Source: Xenoacremonium recifei
Lineage: Eukaryota; Ascomycota; Sordariomycetes; Hypocreales; Nectriaceae
DNA length: 64,000 bases
Reading direction: 5' to 3'
NCBI GenBank assembly: GCA_012184525.1
Contig: WOFQ01000021.1
Location: 248,001 to 312,000 of the forward strand
Shown here: positions 43,845-53,408 of the stretch, one piece after another
How the letters are laid out: every line of letters begins with the position of its first letter
How positions within the stretch are numbered: the first letter of the stretch is position 1
Translations under genes and position numbers: made by a program
Notes under the pieces: generated by a model
What the model was told of the DNA's origin: nothing
Databases searched by the model: none
What the model saw: the letters and a program-made list of their open reading frames with translations, nothing else

Positions 43845-46800
43845 TCACCAGGGACTTTGAGCCATATGTTCGACCTGGGGAGCCAGCTCGGCGGTGCCTT
43901 TGCGAGCGCTGTTAAGCTCAGCATCGACATCCCACGTCTCCAGGAAGTCGCTCATCTCTCGAAACACATCTTCTACAATGTCCATAGAATCTTGTGAAGC
44001 CTCACCGCCCTTAAGGGCTGGCAGATCCTGGACTTCTTCCTTGTCTTCCGTCTCATCCGGTTGCTCCTTGCTAGCTTCGTCCACGGCCAGGAACTTCTCA
44101 GCCATAGCTTGAGGATCAGGGCTTCCCACTGTTCGCTGGGATTCTGTAGGGAGCAGAAACTGGCGAAGAGTATTGGTTCGACGGGCGACTGCTGAGAAGT
44201 GATCATGGAACTTCGAGTCTTTGGAGGTTGGGAGGTCGGCAATAGGGGTTGGCGGGGGCGGTGACGATGCTCGACTATGAGGCTGAGAAGAACGAGGGTC
44301 TGATTCGTTGATAGACACCGTGTGTGCTGTGCCATCCTCGTCGGGTATGGCCCATGAGACTCGCCTCTCAGACTTTGTCGACCAGGGGTTCTTCATCGCG
44401 GAAGCCAAGATGCCCTGCGTGCTTGGGAGACGGGAGCCTGAGCTTCTCCACTTGGCCTGGCGCTGGCTTCGAGGTCGGCGCTCAGGGGAGGGTGACATGA
44501 AAGAGGCGAATGATTTGATCGTAAATTGAGGCTCAGGGGTAGTTGGACGGTTTGCCATTGTGGGAGTCGCTGCAACAGAGGTTGACGCAACGCGTTCTTC
44601 CTCTCGTAGCTGAGCTCCAGGAGATGTGGCCTTGTCCGATTGATCTTGTGACGTCTCTCGGAGGTTTGCGAGTGCACCATGGGCAATCGCAGCCATGGGG
44701 AACTTGACCGAGTCATGGGTCCATGGGCTCTGAGCCACTGGTGATACAATATTCATTACCACGCTGGACGAAGCAGATGTCGGCTGTAACCCATCATCGC
44801 TGCGGCCGAGACAATCTTTCGCATGCTGTGAGAACTTGGAGGCCGCCCAAGGGCTTTGTTGTGAGAAAGTGAGAGGCTCCTCTTCGACCCCTTCACTGCT
44901 TTGTGTGCTTTGCGTGCTCGTCTGTGATTCCGCCATTTCAGGTGCTGAATCATCTGTGAGGTTGTCAACGCAAACATTTGATGTTTTGGGAGCGGCTTCA
45001 TTTCGTGCAACATCGAGTTTTGGCTCCCTCGTAGACTTCCTCTTCTCTGATGCTGATACTGGCCCATCACGAAGTTTGTTCTGGCTGGAGAGTTTCATAG
45101 AGGTTGAAGACGCGCGAGTTTGGAGCGTGACCTTAGGAGTTCGAGGGCCTGGTGTTGATGCATAGCCGGGGGGAGTGTTGAAATTCGTCGATGGTCGTGA
45201 TGATGAGCTCATGGATAGAGACCGTCTGATAGATGGTTTCAGACACAGAGGTCCTGTTGGTCTTGTAACAGGTTGGGAATGACTAGAAACAACTGGCTGT
45301 GGCCTCGATGATCTGCGTTGTTGAGAGGAGAAAGACCCCATTGACTGCTTGCTAGGGCGAGAAGGCGTTTTGTTGATGCCTTTGGTGTGTTTCTGAGGCT
45401 TCGCGAAATTAACATCCGACTCAATCTCTTCGTCATCAGATTCCTCGTAGGTATCATCCTGAGAGATTTCGCCGGGGTCCTCCGTGCTATCAGACGCAGT
45501 GCTTTCAGTTCTCGCGTCGTCCATACCCTCCGGGAACACCTCAATAGCGTCTTCTATGTCCTCAGCAGATCCATCACTTCCTGTTCCTTCATCATTGGTG
45601 TGATGAACTGGTTCGCCCACATATTCGAAACCGTCAAAATCGTCGCTCGAAAGTGAAGAGAGATCTGAAGACTCGGAGTCTGCGGCGATGTTATCTTCCG
45701 AACTGCTTGAAGCTTGTAACACTTGATCGGGAGCGTCATTGGAATTGGTTTCCTTGAAATCCTTTGAGGCCGTCGGTAGATCTTCCCTGAGCGGTGATGA
45801 CACCATCGCATCAACAGAAGACAGGCCGGACCAAGACTCCTCTGAAAGTGCGGGATCGTTCGGTTGAGATAGTGTCATATACGTGTCCTCGTTTGGTGAT
45901 TGGTCTTGTCTCTCCTCCCTCGTACGCATCCTGAAGCAGAAGCTCTGGTCTTGCTGAGTCGCAAAGTTGGGAGAAGGCTCCACATTCTGGGTAAATGCAT
46001 CCTGACCTTCAGATGGGATCGTTTCCTGCGGAACCATAGGCTCGTCCTCGGCATCTTGACCTGGCTCTGAATCCTTGGGGCAGATCTGCATCGAGGTAGA
46101 TTCTTTTTGATCATCAATTTGCGATCCGTGACCTAGAGGAGATATCGACGATGAGCCTGGACAATTTTGCTGTGATATTGGTGACGACAGTGTGAGGGCA
46201 GCAGCCGTTTGCTCCCTGGATAGTTCATCTTCCGACTCATGCAGCTGGTCGTTGGCGTCAGGCTTGCGTATAGTCTGTCGTGTCGAAGGCAGTTTCGTTG
46301 ACCGACTGTGTTCCACGGTCAAGCTGTCTGCTGTATTTGCGTCGTCATGAGTTCGTGCCCTGCGTACGCGAGCCGGGACTGGGCTGTTGATAGAGCTGCT
46401 CTCCATGGGCTCTGTCCGTTGTCGCTTACTTGCTGCCTTCTTCAGCCATTGAGAATCGTTCGCTTTCCTTTTCCTAACGGACACGGATTCCGTCGGAGTC
46501 GAGACCCAAAAACCATCTTTTGCTGGCGAAGTGGCTGGCACGGCTTGCCTCCAGTTCTGTACCATATCCAGCTCATCCTTCTCAAGATAGGGGTGCTGTT
46601 CCTTGACTGGAGCATGCTTAAGGCTTTCAGGGCTCGGGAGATGGCATTCGAGACTATCCTGCGTTTCGGCTTTGACGGTTTCTGGAACGGATATCGAGTT
46701 GTGAGGATGTTTCGAGTGACTGGACTGAGCTCGGGAACTTCTAGCATCCTTCGCAGGTCGCGCAGTTCGATGCTTCGATCGCCATGGGTTGGTCCATCCT

Positions 46801-47036
46801 GATGCTTTGTCGAAAGGGCCCATCAAGCTTGCGGTCAACAAGAAGGGCGCCACTCCATCCAGGAATCGTTGGCCGGCGGCCTCGTACCGTAGCCGTCGTT
46901 CTGCGGGACTTTCGTAATCTTCATCTTCGGAGCCTTCGTAGAGGATGTCTTCAGGGGCACAAGTGGCTTCGCAATAGACGGTGTCTTCGCCCCAACTGGC
47001 CCCCGGTGCGGCTTGTCCAGAGGGGACACGCTGCAT
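43845..47036 (-). CDS. Long disordered fungal protein of unknown function with repeated [SN]PW motifs
   Basis: A single exon gives about 1063 residues from the ATG at 47036 (MQRVPSGQ); an upstream in-frame ATG at 47087 would add 17 residues. The most conserved-looking part is the N-terminus: YCEATCAPEDILYEGSEDED, YESPAERRLRYEAAGQRFLD and SLMGPFDKASGWTNPWRSK. Fungal proteins of this kind are often annotated only as protamine P1-like. The rest is S/T/E/Q-rich. Short NPW or SPW motifs recur (KASGWTNPWRSK, FSQQSPWAASKF, VAQSPWTHDSVKF, AMKNPWSTKSERRVSWA and the terminal AQSPW). An acidic helical segment (MDIVEDVFREMSDFLETWDV) lies near the C-terminus. Nuclear or cytoskeletal adaptor function is possible but unproven. 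It is divergent from CDC11. Confidence 0.8.
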   Translation of the reverse strand: MQRVPSGQAAPGASWGEDTVYCEATCAPEDILYEGSEDEDYESPAERRLRYEAAGQRFLDGVAPFLLTASLMGPFDKASGWTNPWRSKHRTARPAKDARSSRAQSSHSKHPHNSISVPETVKAETQDSLECHLPSPESLKHAPVKEQHPYLEKDELDMVQNWRQAVPATSPAKDGFWVSTPTESVSVRKRKANDSQWLKKAASKRQRTEPMESSSINSPVPARVRRARTHDDANTADSLTVEHSRSTKLPSTRQTIRKPDANDQLHESEDELSREQTAAALTLSSPISQQNCPGSSSISPLGHGSQIDDQKESTSMQICPKDSEPGQDAEDEPMVPQETIPSEGQDAFTQNVEPSPNFATQQDQSFCFRMRTREERQDQSPNEDTYMTLSQPNDPALSEESWSGLSSVDAMVSSPLREDLPTASKDFKETNSNDAPDQVLQASSSSEDNIAADSESSDLSSLSSDDFDGFEYVGEPVHHTNDEGTGSDGSAEDIEDAIEVFPEGMDDARTESTASDSTEDPGEISQDDTYEESDDEEIESDVNFAKPQKHTKGINKTPSRPSKQSMGSFSSQQRRSSRPQPVVSSHSQPVTRPTGPLCLKPSIRRSLSMSSSSRPSTNFNTPPGYASTPGPRTPKVTLQTRASSTSMKLSSQNKLRDGPVSASEKRKSTREPKLDVARNEAAPKTSNVCVDNLTDDSAPEMAESQTSTQSTQSSEGVEEEPLTFSQQSPWAASKFSQHAKDCLGRSDDGLQPTSASSSVVMNIVSPVAQSPWTHDSVKFPMAAIAHGALANLRETSQDQSDKATSPGAQLREEERVASTSVAATPTMANRPTTPEPQFTIKSFASFMSPSPERRPRSQRQAKWRSSGSRLPSTQGILASAMKNPWSTKSERRVSWAIPDEDGTAHTVSINESDPRSSQPHSRASSPPPPTPIADLPTSKDSKFHDHFSAVARRTNTLRQFLLPTESQRTVGSPDPQAMAEKFLAVDEASKEQPDETEDKEEVQDLPALKGGEASQDSMDIVEDVFREMSDFLETWDVDAELNSARKGTAELAPQVEHMAQSPW

Positions 47037-47855
47037 GGTGGCTAGGAATCTTTGGCTGCCCTGGGGCAAAGGGAGACAGAGGAGCAACCGACGACCCCAC
47101 TACCGATGGTGAGCGTCGTAGATGTCGCGGGCCTGGAGTTTTTGTGCCATCCGCATTGATGTCATAAATGCCATATGCGAGGATCGGACGTTTCGCTGTG
47201 GAAATTCACGGTCGTCTCCTAGGGAGACGCGCCCCCGCGTCACTCACGTGAGAGCGCGTAGAGTGGTTTGCTCGAGATGACGATGATCGGCAGAATCACT
47301 GTGAAAGACCCTTTTATCTCCCAGAAACCAAAGGAATTATTTGACGAGGAACGTTTCCGAAGGCTTTACCGTTTTAACGCCATCATGCTTTTTTGGATTT
47401 GGCTTTCCATCCGTATTGATCCCAAAGAACAATAGGAAGCGTGACATAGCACGTGATCCCAAATCCCCACCTGTGATCGTTGACACGGCAACCATCTGGA
47501 CCCAATCATGACCCCTGCTTTGTTTATTCGGCACAACGACCTCTCAGGGATCAGCAACACGAAACCTGGTCTCGCGTCCAAGATTACCTCTTGAGGTGTT
47601 CGTCCTCATTTTGCGCTACAGTTCATGTCTACCTTTTGATTTCGGACATTTCACGCGAGTTTTCTTTCCATTTCACTCTTCATCGATTACCTGACGCGAC
47701 GTCGATCGACTCCATCAACAACACGTCCGCGATACCGACCACAACCATCGCTCGCGACCCCGCGCATATTAATATCAATCCCGATTCCAGTGGCTATACT
47801 TCAGTCTTTCCGAAGTGCCTGAGCTCCTCAGGTCACTTCTCCCTAGTCCATCGCC
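47037..47855. promoter_or_regulatory. Divergent promoter region between the [SN]PW protein gene and CDC11
   Basis: About 820 bp with two CACGTG E-box cores (47245-47250 and 47450-47455) and a C/T-rich stretch before CDC11. No coding frame. Regulatory role is inferred from position. Confidence 0.4.
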
Positions 47856-50800
47856 ATGGGCCACGCATGGCTAGATTCCCTCTCAGAGGACTGGGTATCT
47901 CAACCCGGATCCGATACATCGGCCTCACAACTTCCACCTCTCAAGTCAACTCCCCTCAAATCTACCGAGCAATCGTTCTTGAAACCAAAAGCTGCGACTC
48001 CTAGTCGGATACCACGTAGGACGCAAGGCGCACACCTTCTCCCTTCATCACCGCAAAATAGCAGCTTCAATGCCCTCAATGAGCGGAGCGCAAACGACAT
48101 CAACAGATCTATGCAGCGTATATCATCGAAACTCCCTTTAGAACCAAAACTTCCCCAAAGCGCAGTCAGTAGATCTGTCTCGGCTGCTACGAATGGTTCC
48201 GTTGTCCACAACACTGTGCAACACAAGTCGTCACCAGGGAAGAGCAAAGAGGACACGCCAGAATGGAAACGACGCTTGGTTTACGGAAACATGCAGTATG
48301 GAGAGCAACGCGACCTTTTCTGCTCAGCTGCCGCTGGATTGCAAGATATGTTCAAGCCTCCATCAGCGCAAAAGCAGGGAATGGAGGCGGATGACAGCGA
48401 ACAACACGAGTCCACAATCTCCTCCAGCCCGCCGGGCTATCCTCAACGAATTGTCAGTGCTGATCTGGCCGAGGATGATGTACTGGAGGGCATCGAGGGT
48501 CTTGAAGAAGAAGATGACGATCAAGTCTATCCGAACGATGTGACACCGAGCCCGAGCCCCAGGAGGGCACCGCGAGAAGTCAAATATAGGTTGAACGTGG
48601 ATGAGGCACTGGACTCTAGCCAACAGTTTGATTCCAGTCGCCCCGAGGACACACCAAGCCGACAACCTGATGAAATTCACCAAGACAGCAGCTGCTTGAC
48701 AGCGCCGGACGCTGGCGGCGGTGAGATGCGGAAAGTTAGTGGCCAAAGCGTTGTCCAGAATGAGGATTTCAGCCCAATATTCATCGGTAGGCATAGCAAT
48801 CAGGACGGAAAGATTGACTTCGCACCTATCGAACTGCCTGCAGACCAACTGAAGCAGAAGCTTGAGAACCTTCGCATCAACCAGATGCTCCTAGATTCTC
48901 AAGTTGATCCCCAAGCTGGTTTTGATGCCACCAGCCAGGATGGCTCAGCTGCCGTGGAGAATACCGAAGATTACGCACGAAACGGCGGGTTTTTGAATCT
49001 TCAAAGAGGCGGTCGATCGATGGAAGGCTCTTTTCGCTTCCGAGCGCTGAGTCCTGGTCTGGGAGTTGACACCTCAGAGATGCTTCCGGAAGAATCTCTC
49101 CAAGCCAGCACTCCGAAGCAATTCCCCTCAGTGCGAACACAGTCGACCAATCCTTTCCCCAACGACTACTTCTCACAAAGCCCAACAATGCCCAAGGCTC
49201 CATTTCCGAGTCCTGAGAAGAAACAGACAACTGCCTCCAGCATTCCCTCTATTGGCAGCCCGCTGAAACTTTTCGGCCCCTACGACACCTTTACTAACCA
49301 GACACTTCTGAGACGGATCAGTCAATTTGAAGAGGGCATGTCTGAAAACGTTTCTGGGTACTCCATTCAGTCAGTCACAGCCGAGGAGCTCTCGCCGTCG
49401 CGTGTCAATCAGGCTTTTATGGCACAGTCCAGCCCTCTCAAGCCTGCAAAGGATAAAGTTGGGCAGTTACCCGCCCGCTCAAGAGCAGTAAGCCAGTTTG
49501 GCGCTGGCGACCTTGAGGGATACGGATTCAATAGCGACGTTTCTTTCGCATCACACGATGACTCTGCCTTGGACGACCAGGAGAACGTGCTACCAAACCC
49601 GCTCTCTGCTCACCCTCTGGAACCAATGTTTCAGCTACCTCCGCGTGCTCAATCTCCTGATGAAGACTCCCAGATATTCGTCCGCCGAAGACGCAACAGA
49701 TCAAGCACAATGTCTTCCAGCCGGCACATTAGGACCATCTCGGGATCTAGCCAGTCTCGGAAGTCCATCAGCCCTGCCAAGGGCGCACCCGAGATCATCC
49801 TGACACCCCAGCGGGAGGGCTCCGAAGGTAAACGACAACGAACCTCACCATCCAAGGATCCAACTCCAAAACGACGGAGAACCCTTCACCGGACTGATAT
49901 TGCGTATGGACGGGAAGACCAACTCGTAGCCGTGGACACGGCCCACCAGCAGATGCAGGCCGTGATGGGGAAGAAGCGCAAGGATACTCGACCAGGCGAC
50001 TTCCAATTGGCAGATGCAGAAGTTCTTGCAAAGAGGTCAATATTACGGCCGCGAACTCCGACTCCTAGTCAGAGATCGTCAGAACAACGGGAGCAGCACC
50101 CCTTCGCGGAAATCGAATCGGACACTATAAGTGAGCAGGTGAAGAAGTCGCCAACTCGCGCTATCCAAAATCACAACACATCAGCGGCAGCCGATGCTCC
50201 TGGTGAAACGGATCGTAAGCCGTCTATTAGGACCCAAGACTTCGTTGATCAAGCGGCTCAGATTATGGCCATGATCCGCAACCAAGTTCGCCCGCCCGGT
50301 TTGGCAAGTGTTGAAGAGTCCGAAGCCGAAAACATGCTGGGCAGTCCGGATGATCAAGATGATTCGTACCAGTCATCTACGAAAGAGCCGTTCTCACGTC
50401 CCCCAAGCCGTGAGGGACGGCCTTTACCTCGACTTCCCACTCACCAGGAAGACCCGGAGCTCATCAATCGGCTCAAGAAGTACCAGGAATTGAGTGATAT
50501 GGGAGACGTCATCTCATCGTCGATGCGGTCTATGGGACTCGCAAAAGATGCGATTCGGGCTGCGCAAGAAATCGAACGCCAGATCCAAGAGCATTCCCGC
50601 AACTTATCAGATGGCCCGTACGGTGCCGATGAGAACGTGGTTAGCGACCCGCCGAACATTCGAATTTCAACAAATCCTCTTCACGCTGGACTTCCCGGGA
50701 GCCCTACCAGAGAATACCCGTCCCAGTCCTCGGGAGTCTCTACAAACCGAACATATCCTACCACATCATCACGAGAATCCGAGTCGCGAAAAACAATAAT

Positions 50801-53408
50801 GCCTGAGAGCGTATCTCACCTCATCCCTGATCGAGTTGGTAGCATGTATCTTGACAAGCAGAATAATATCTGGATCAAGAAGAAAGACCCGCGGCCTCCA
50901 AGATCTTCCATTATCCTCCCGTCTGAGGATAGTGAAGACGATCCGTTTGCCAGCATCCCCGACTTGTCTGTTGATTTAACTAAAGAGATGCAAAATCTGG
51001 TACTTGCAACAGCGCAAAAAGCAACAAAAGCAGCCAATCCAGAGGAGTTCGAGGCTTCATCGACTCCATCAAGATCACCAACGGTTCAAAGAGCTTCCAG
51101 AGGCTTCGTTACTTTGTCACCGAATGCACAGTTGAGCCCCAACATGGCTACCTTGGCGCGGGAGGAGATCGAGAAGCTGGATGCTCGTGCGTCACAAAAC
51201 TCAGAAATGGGCCAGCGTGAAGACGAGGATGGAGAAACTAGAGGACAAGAAGATAAGGAGAACAATACTCCTTCAACGACTAGGAGACGCAACCTCACTA
51301 TTTCCTTTTCTTCTCCAGTTGCATCCATCATCCAGGATGTTTTCCCAGAAGATCTCGACAGTTTAGAAGATGATCCACAGACATCTGAGGAGGAAGCTGG
51401 TGTACTGCCAACTCCGAAGAAATCGCCTGGATACCCCAGCGCTGGGAGATCTGCTCTAAAGAGCGCTGGTCAGGGTTCAGTACGTGGGAGTCGTGTGACT
51501 TCTAAGCAAGTTGGGATCAACGAAGCGGCTTTCATCCCCAGACCAGTTTCTCGGATTGACGAGCAAGACGAAGAAAGCACGATCGAAATCCCGGTAGACG
51601 ACCAGCGCCAGGTCAGCATCCTCGGCGAGACGAGCATGATCAGCCACAAAACGCCTGATGGCCGGCGCACTAGTCTAAGCTTTGTTGTGAATAGGACGCC
51701 TGCTCATGCTCTGGTTTCGGTTCAGGGCGATGATAGTGTTGTGATCAACCAGAATGTGGGCAAATTGTCACTGAGTCCCTTGTCTGAGTTCACCTTGAAC
51801 AACTCAGATCAATCATTTGGATTCGAAGTCAGCTATATCATGGGCCGTCGGCATATGTCTACAGGCGATGGCTCCAAGAAGGTCATGTCCATGACGATAC
51901 GGGACCTCGTGGACAAGCTTAGTGAAGTTGAACCATACGAGCCTTACTGGGAGGATATCGAGGAACTGGATCTTCACGAGAAGCGACTCGGAAGCTTGCA
52001 CATGCTGGATGAGTTCTGCGGGAAGCTTGTTACACTCGACGTCTCGAAGAACTCCCTTGGCCATCTGGAAGGTGTCCCGTCCACCGTTCGGCAGCTCAAG
52101 GTCTCGTGCAATATGTTGACCGAGCTAACTTCCTGGGATCACTTGATGAATCTACAGTACGTGGACATATCCGGGAACGAAGTGAAGAGTTTGTCTGCGC
52201 TTAAGAAACTGGTGCATCTTCGAAGCATCAAGGCCGACGACAATCAACTGACAAGCTTGGACGGGCTTGACGTCCACGATGGACTGTTATCTCTTCGGGC
52301 TCGTGGCAACTTGATAGAGGAAATTGACCTCGCCGGAATCAGGATGGGCCGCCTGACAGAGCTTGATTTGAGCGGCAACAGGATTGCTTCTGTAAGGAAT
52401 TTGCACCACCTCCCGACCCTGACGTCTTTGAAGCTGGGTCAGAACCAGCTGCAGAGCTTTACGGTCGAGAAGACCGTCAAGACCCTCCGACGGCTCGACC
52501 TTACCGGCAACGAGCTCACGAGTGTGGATATCACCAACTTACCAGGGCTCACCTCGCTCCACCTGGACCGAAACAAGATCCATGAGATGACTGGCTTTGG
52601 TCATGCTCGTCGGCTCGACAGCCTTTCTCTCCGTGAGCAGAGCGGAGAGCTGCCCTTGGACCTTGATTTCCTCTCGCGGGCCTATGAGATCCGCAAGTTG
52701 TTTCTATCTGGCAACTACTTGGGTGCTTTCGAGCCAGCAGTCGATTTCCTCAACCTGCAACTACTCGAGGTCGCGAATTGCGGACTTCAGAGTCTGCCAG
52801 AGAACTTGGGTCAATTGATGCCGAATTTGAGAACATTGAACCTCAACTTCAATGCCGTCGCAGACCTATCACCACTTCGATTCATTCCACGCTTGAAGAA
52901 GCTATTGGTTGCCGGAAACCGGTTGGCAGACTCAACCTTGGTGACGCAACTGCTTACGGACTTCCCTCATTTGACTCAGCTGGACTTGAGGGATAACCCC
53001 GTCACTATCGGATTCTACGCTCCCGTGCAGATCCTTGTCTCTGCCGAGGAGGCTGGAGACCTAGATCCGTTCGTGTTGCCAGCGGCGAATGTTGAACGTG
53101 ACGAAGTTTTCTCTAGCCGGCTTGATGACACGACGAAGTTACGAAGACGATTGCATCAGATTGTATTTGTGGCGTGCTGCAAACGACTGAGGATGCTGGA
53201 CGGGCTACCTGTGGATCGCAAGGAAGCGCTGAGCAAGGACAATCTCTTCCAAACGCTCATTTCCGAGGGCCTTCTGCCCGACGAGACATTGGTCGGCGAC
53301 GCCCTGTCCCCGCGGAAGCATCCTCATGTCTCAACCGAACCTGCGGGAGAATATCCCACGGACTCACTCCGGAGTAGTATCTGGCACGCAGAAGACAGCT
53401 TTGCTTAG
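47856..53408 (+). CDS. Septation initiation network scaffold Cdc11 / SnaD (Nud1-like), leucine-rich repeats
   Basis: A single exon encodes 1850 residues. The start MGHAWLDSLSEDWVSQPGS carries the WLDSLSEDW motif seen at the start of Cdc11/Nud1 proteins. Residues about 30-1330 are long, charged and S/P-rich, with many SP/TP sites suggesting kinase regulation. From about residue 1355 leucine-rich repeats run to about 1720 (LKVSCNMLTELTSWDHLMNL, LDLSGNRIASVRNLHHL, LKLGQNQL, LDLTGNELTSVDITNLPG, LNLNFNAVADLSPL), followed by a cap ending LRMLDGLPVDRKE. In S. pombe Cdc11 anchors the SIN cascade at the spindle pole body through Sid4; in Aspergillus SnaD is needed for septum formation. The gene lies alone on the plus strand and is divergent from the [SN]PW protein. 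Confidence 0.92.
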   Translation: MGHAWLDSLSEDWVSQPGSDTSASQLPPLKSTPLKSTEQSFLKPKAATPSRIPRRTQGAHLLPSSPQNSSFNALNERSANDINRSMQRISSKLPLEPKLPQSAVSRSVSAATNGSVVHNTVQHKSSPGKSKEDTPEWKRRLVYGNMQYGEQRDLFCSAAAGLQDMFKPPSAQKQGMEADDSEQHESTISSSPPGYPQRIVSADLAEDDVLEGIEGLEEEDDDQVYPNDVTPSPSPRRAPREVKYRLNVDEALDSSQQFDSSRPEDTPSRQPDEIHQDSSCLTAPDAGGGEMRKVSGQSVVQNEDFSPIFIGRHSNQDGKIDFAPIELPADQLKQKLENLRINQMLLDSQVDPQAGFDATSQDGSAAVENTEDYARNGGFLNLQRGGRSMEGSFRFRALSPGLGVDTSEMLPEESLQASTPKQFPSVRTQSTNPFPNDYFSQSPTMPKAPFPSPEKKQTTASSIPSIGSPLKLFGPYDTFTNQTLLRRISQFEEGMSENVSGYSIQSVTAEELSPSRVNQAFMAQSSPLKPAKDKVGQLPARSRAVSQFGAGDLEGYGFNSDVSFASHDDSALDDQENVLPNPLSAHPLEPMFQLPPRAQSPDEDSQIFVRRRRNRSSTMSSSRHIRTISGSSQSRKSISPAKGAPEIILTPQREGSEGKRQRTSPSKDPTPKRRRTLHRTDIAYGREDQLVAVDTAHQQMQAVMGKKRKDTRPGDFQLADAEVLAKRSILRPRTPTPSQRSSEQREQHPFAEIESDTISEQVKKSPTRAIQNHNTSAAADAPGETDRKPSIRTQDFVDQAAQIMAMIRNQVRPPGLASVEESEAENMLGSPDDQDDSYQSSTKEPFSRPPSREGRPLPRLPTHQEDPELINRLKKYQELSDMGDVISSSMRSMGLAKDAIRAAQEIERQIQEHSRNLSDGPYGADENVVSDPPNIRISTNPLHAGLPGSPTREYPSQSSGVSTNRTYPTTSSRESESRKTIMPESVSHLIPDRVGSMYLDKQNNIWIKKKDPRPPRSSIILPSEDSEDDPFASIPDLSVDLTKEMQNLVLATAQKATKAANPEEFEASSTPSRSPTVQRASRGFVTLSPNAQLSPNMATLAREEIEKLDARASQNSEMGQREDEDGETRGQEDKENNTPSTTRRRNLTISFSSPVASIIQDVFPEDLDSLEDDPQTSEEEAGVLPTPKKSPGYPSAGRSALKSAGQGSVRGSRVTSKQVGINEAAFIPRPVSRIDEQDEESTIEIPVDDQRQVSILGETSMISHKTPDGRRTSLSFVVNRTPAHALVSVQGDDSVVINQNVGKLSLSPLSEFTLNNSDQSFGFEVSYIMGRRHMSTGDGSKKVMSMTIRDLVDKLSEVEPYEPYWEDIEELDLHEKRLGSLHMLDEFCGKLVTLDVSKNSLGHLEGVPSTVRQLKVSCNMLTELTSWDHLMNLQYVDISGNEVKSLSALKKLVHLRSIKADDNQLTSLDGLDVHDGLLSLRARGNLIEEIDLAGIRMGRLTELDLSGNRIASVRNLHHLPTLTSLKLGQNQLQSFTVEKTVKTLRRLDLTGNELTSVDITNLPGLTSLHLDRNKIHEMTGFGHARRLDSLSLREQSGELPLDLDFLSRAYEIRKLFLSGNYLGAFEPAVDFLNLQLLEVANCGLQSLPENLGQLMPNLRTLNLNFNAVADLSPLRFIPRLKKLLVAGNRLADSTLVTQLLTDFPHLTQLDLRDNPVTIGFYAPVQILVSAEEAGDLDPFVLPAANVERDEVFSSRLDDTTKLRRRLHQIVFVACCKRLRMLDGLPVDRKEALSKDNLFQTLISEGLLPDETLVGDALSPRKHPHVSTEPAGEYPTDSLRSSIWHAEDSFA

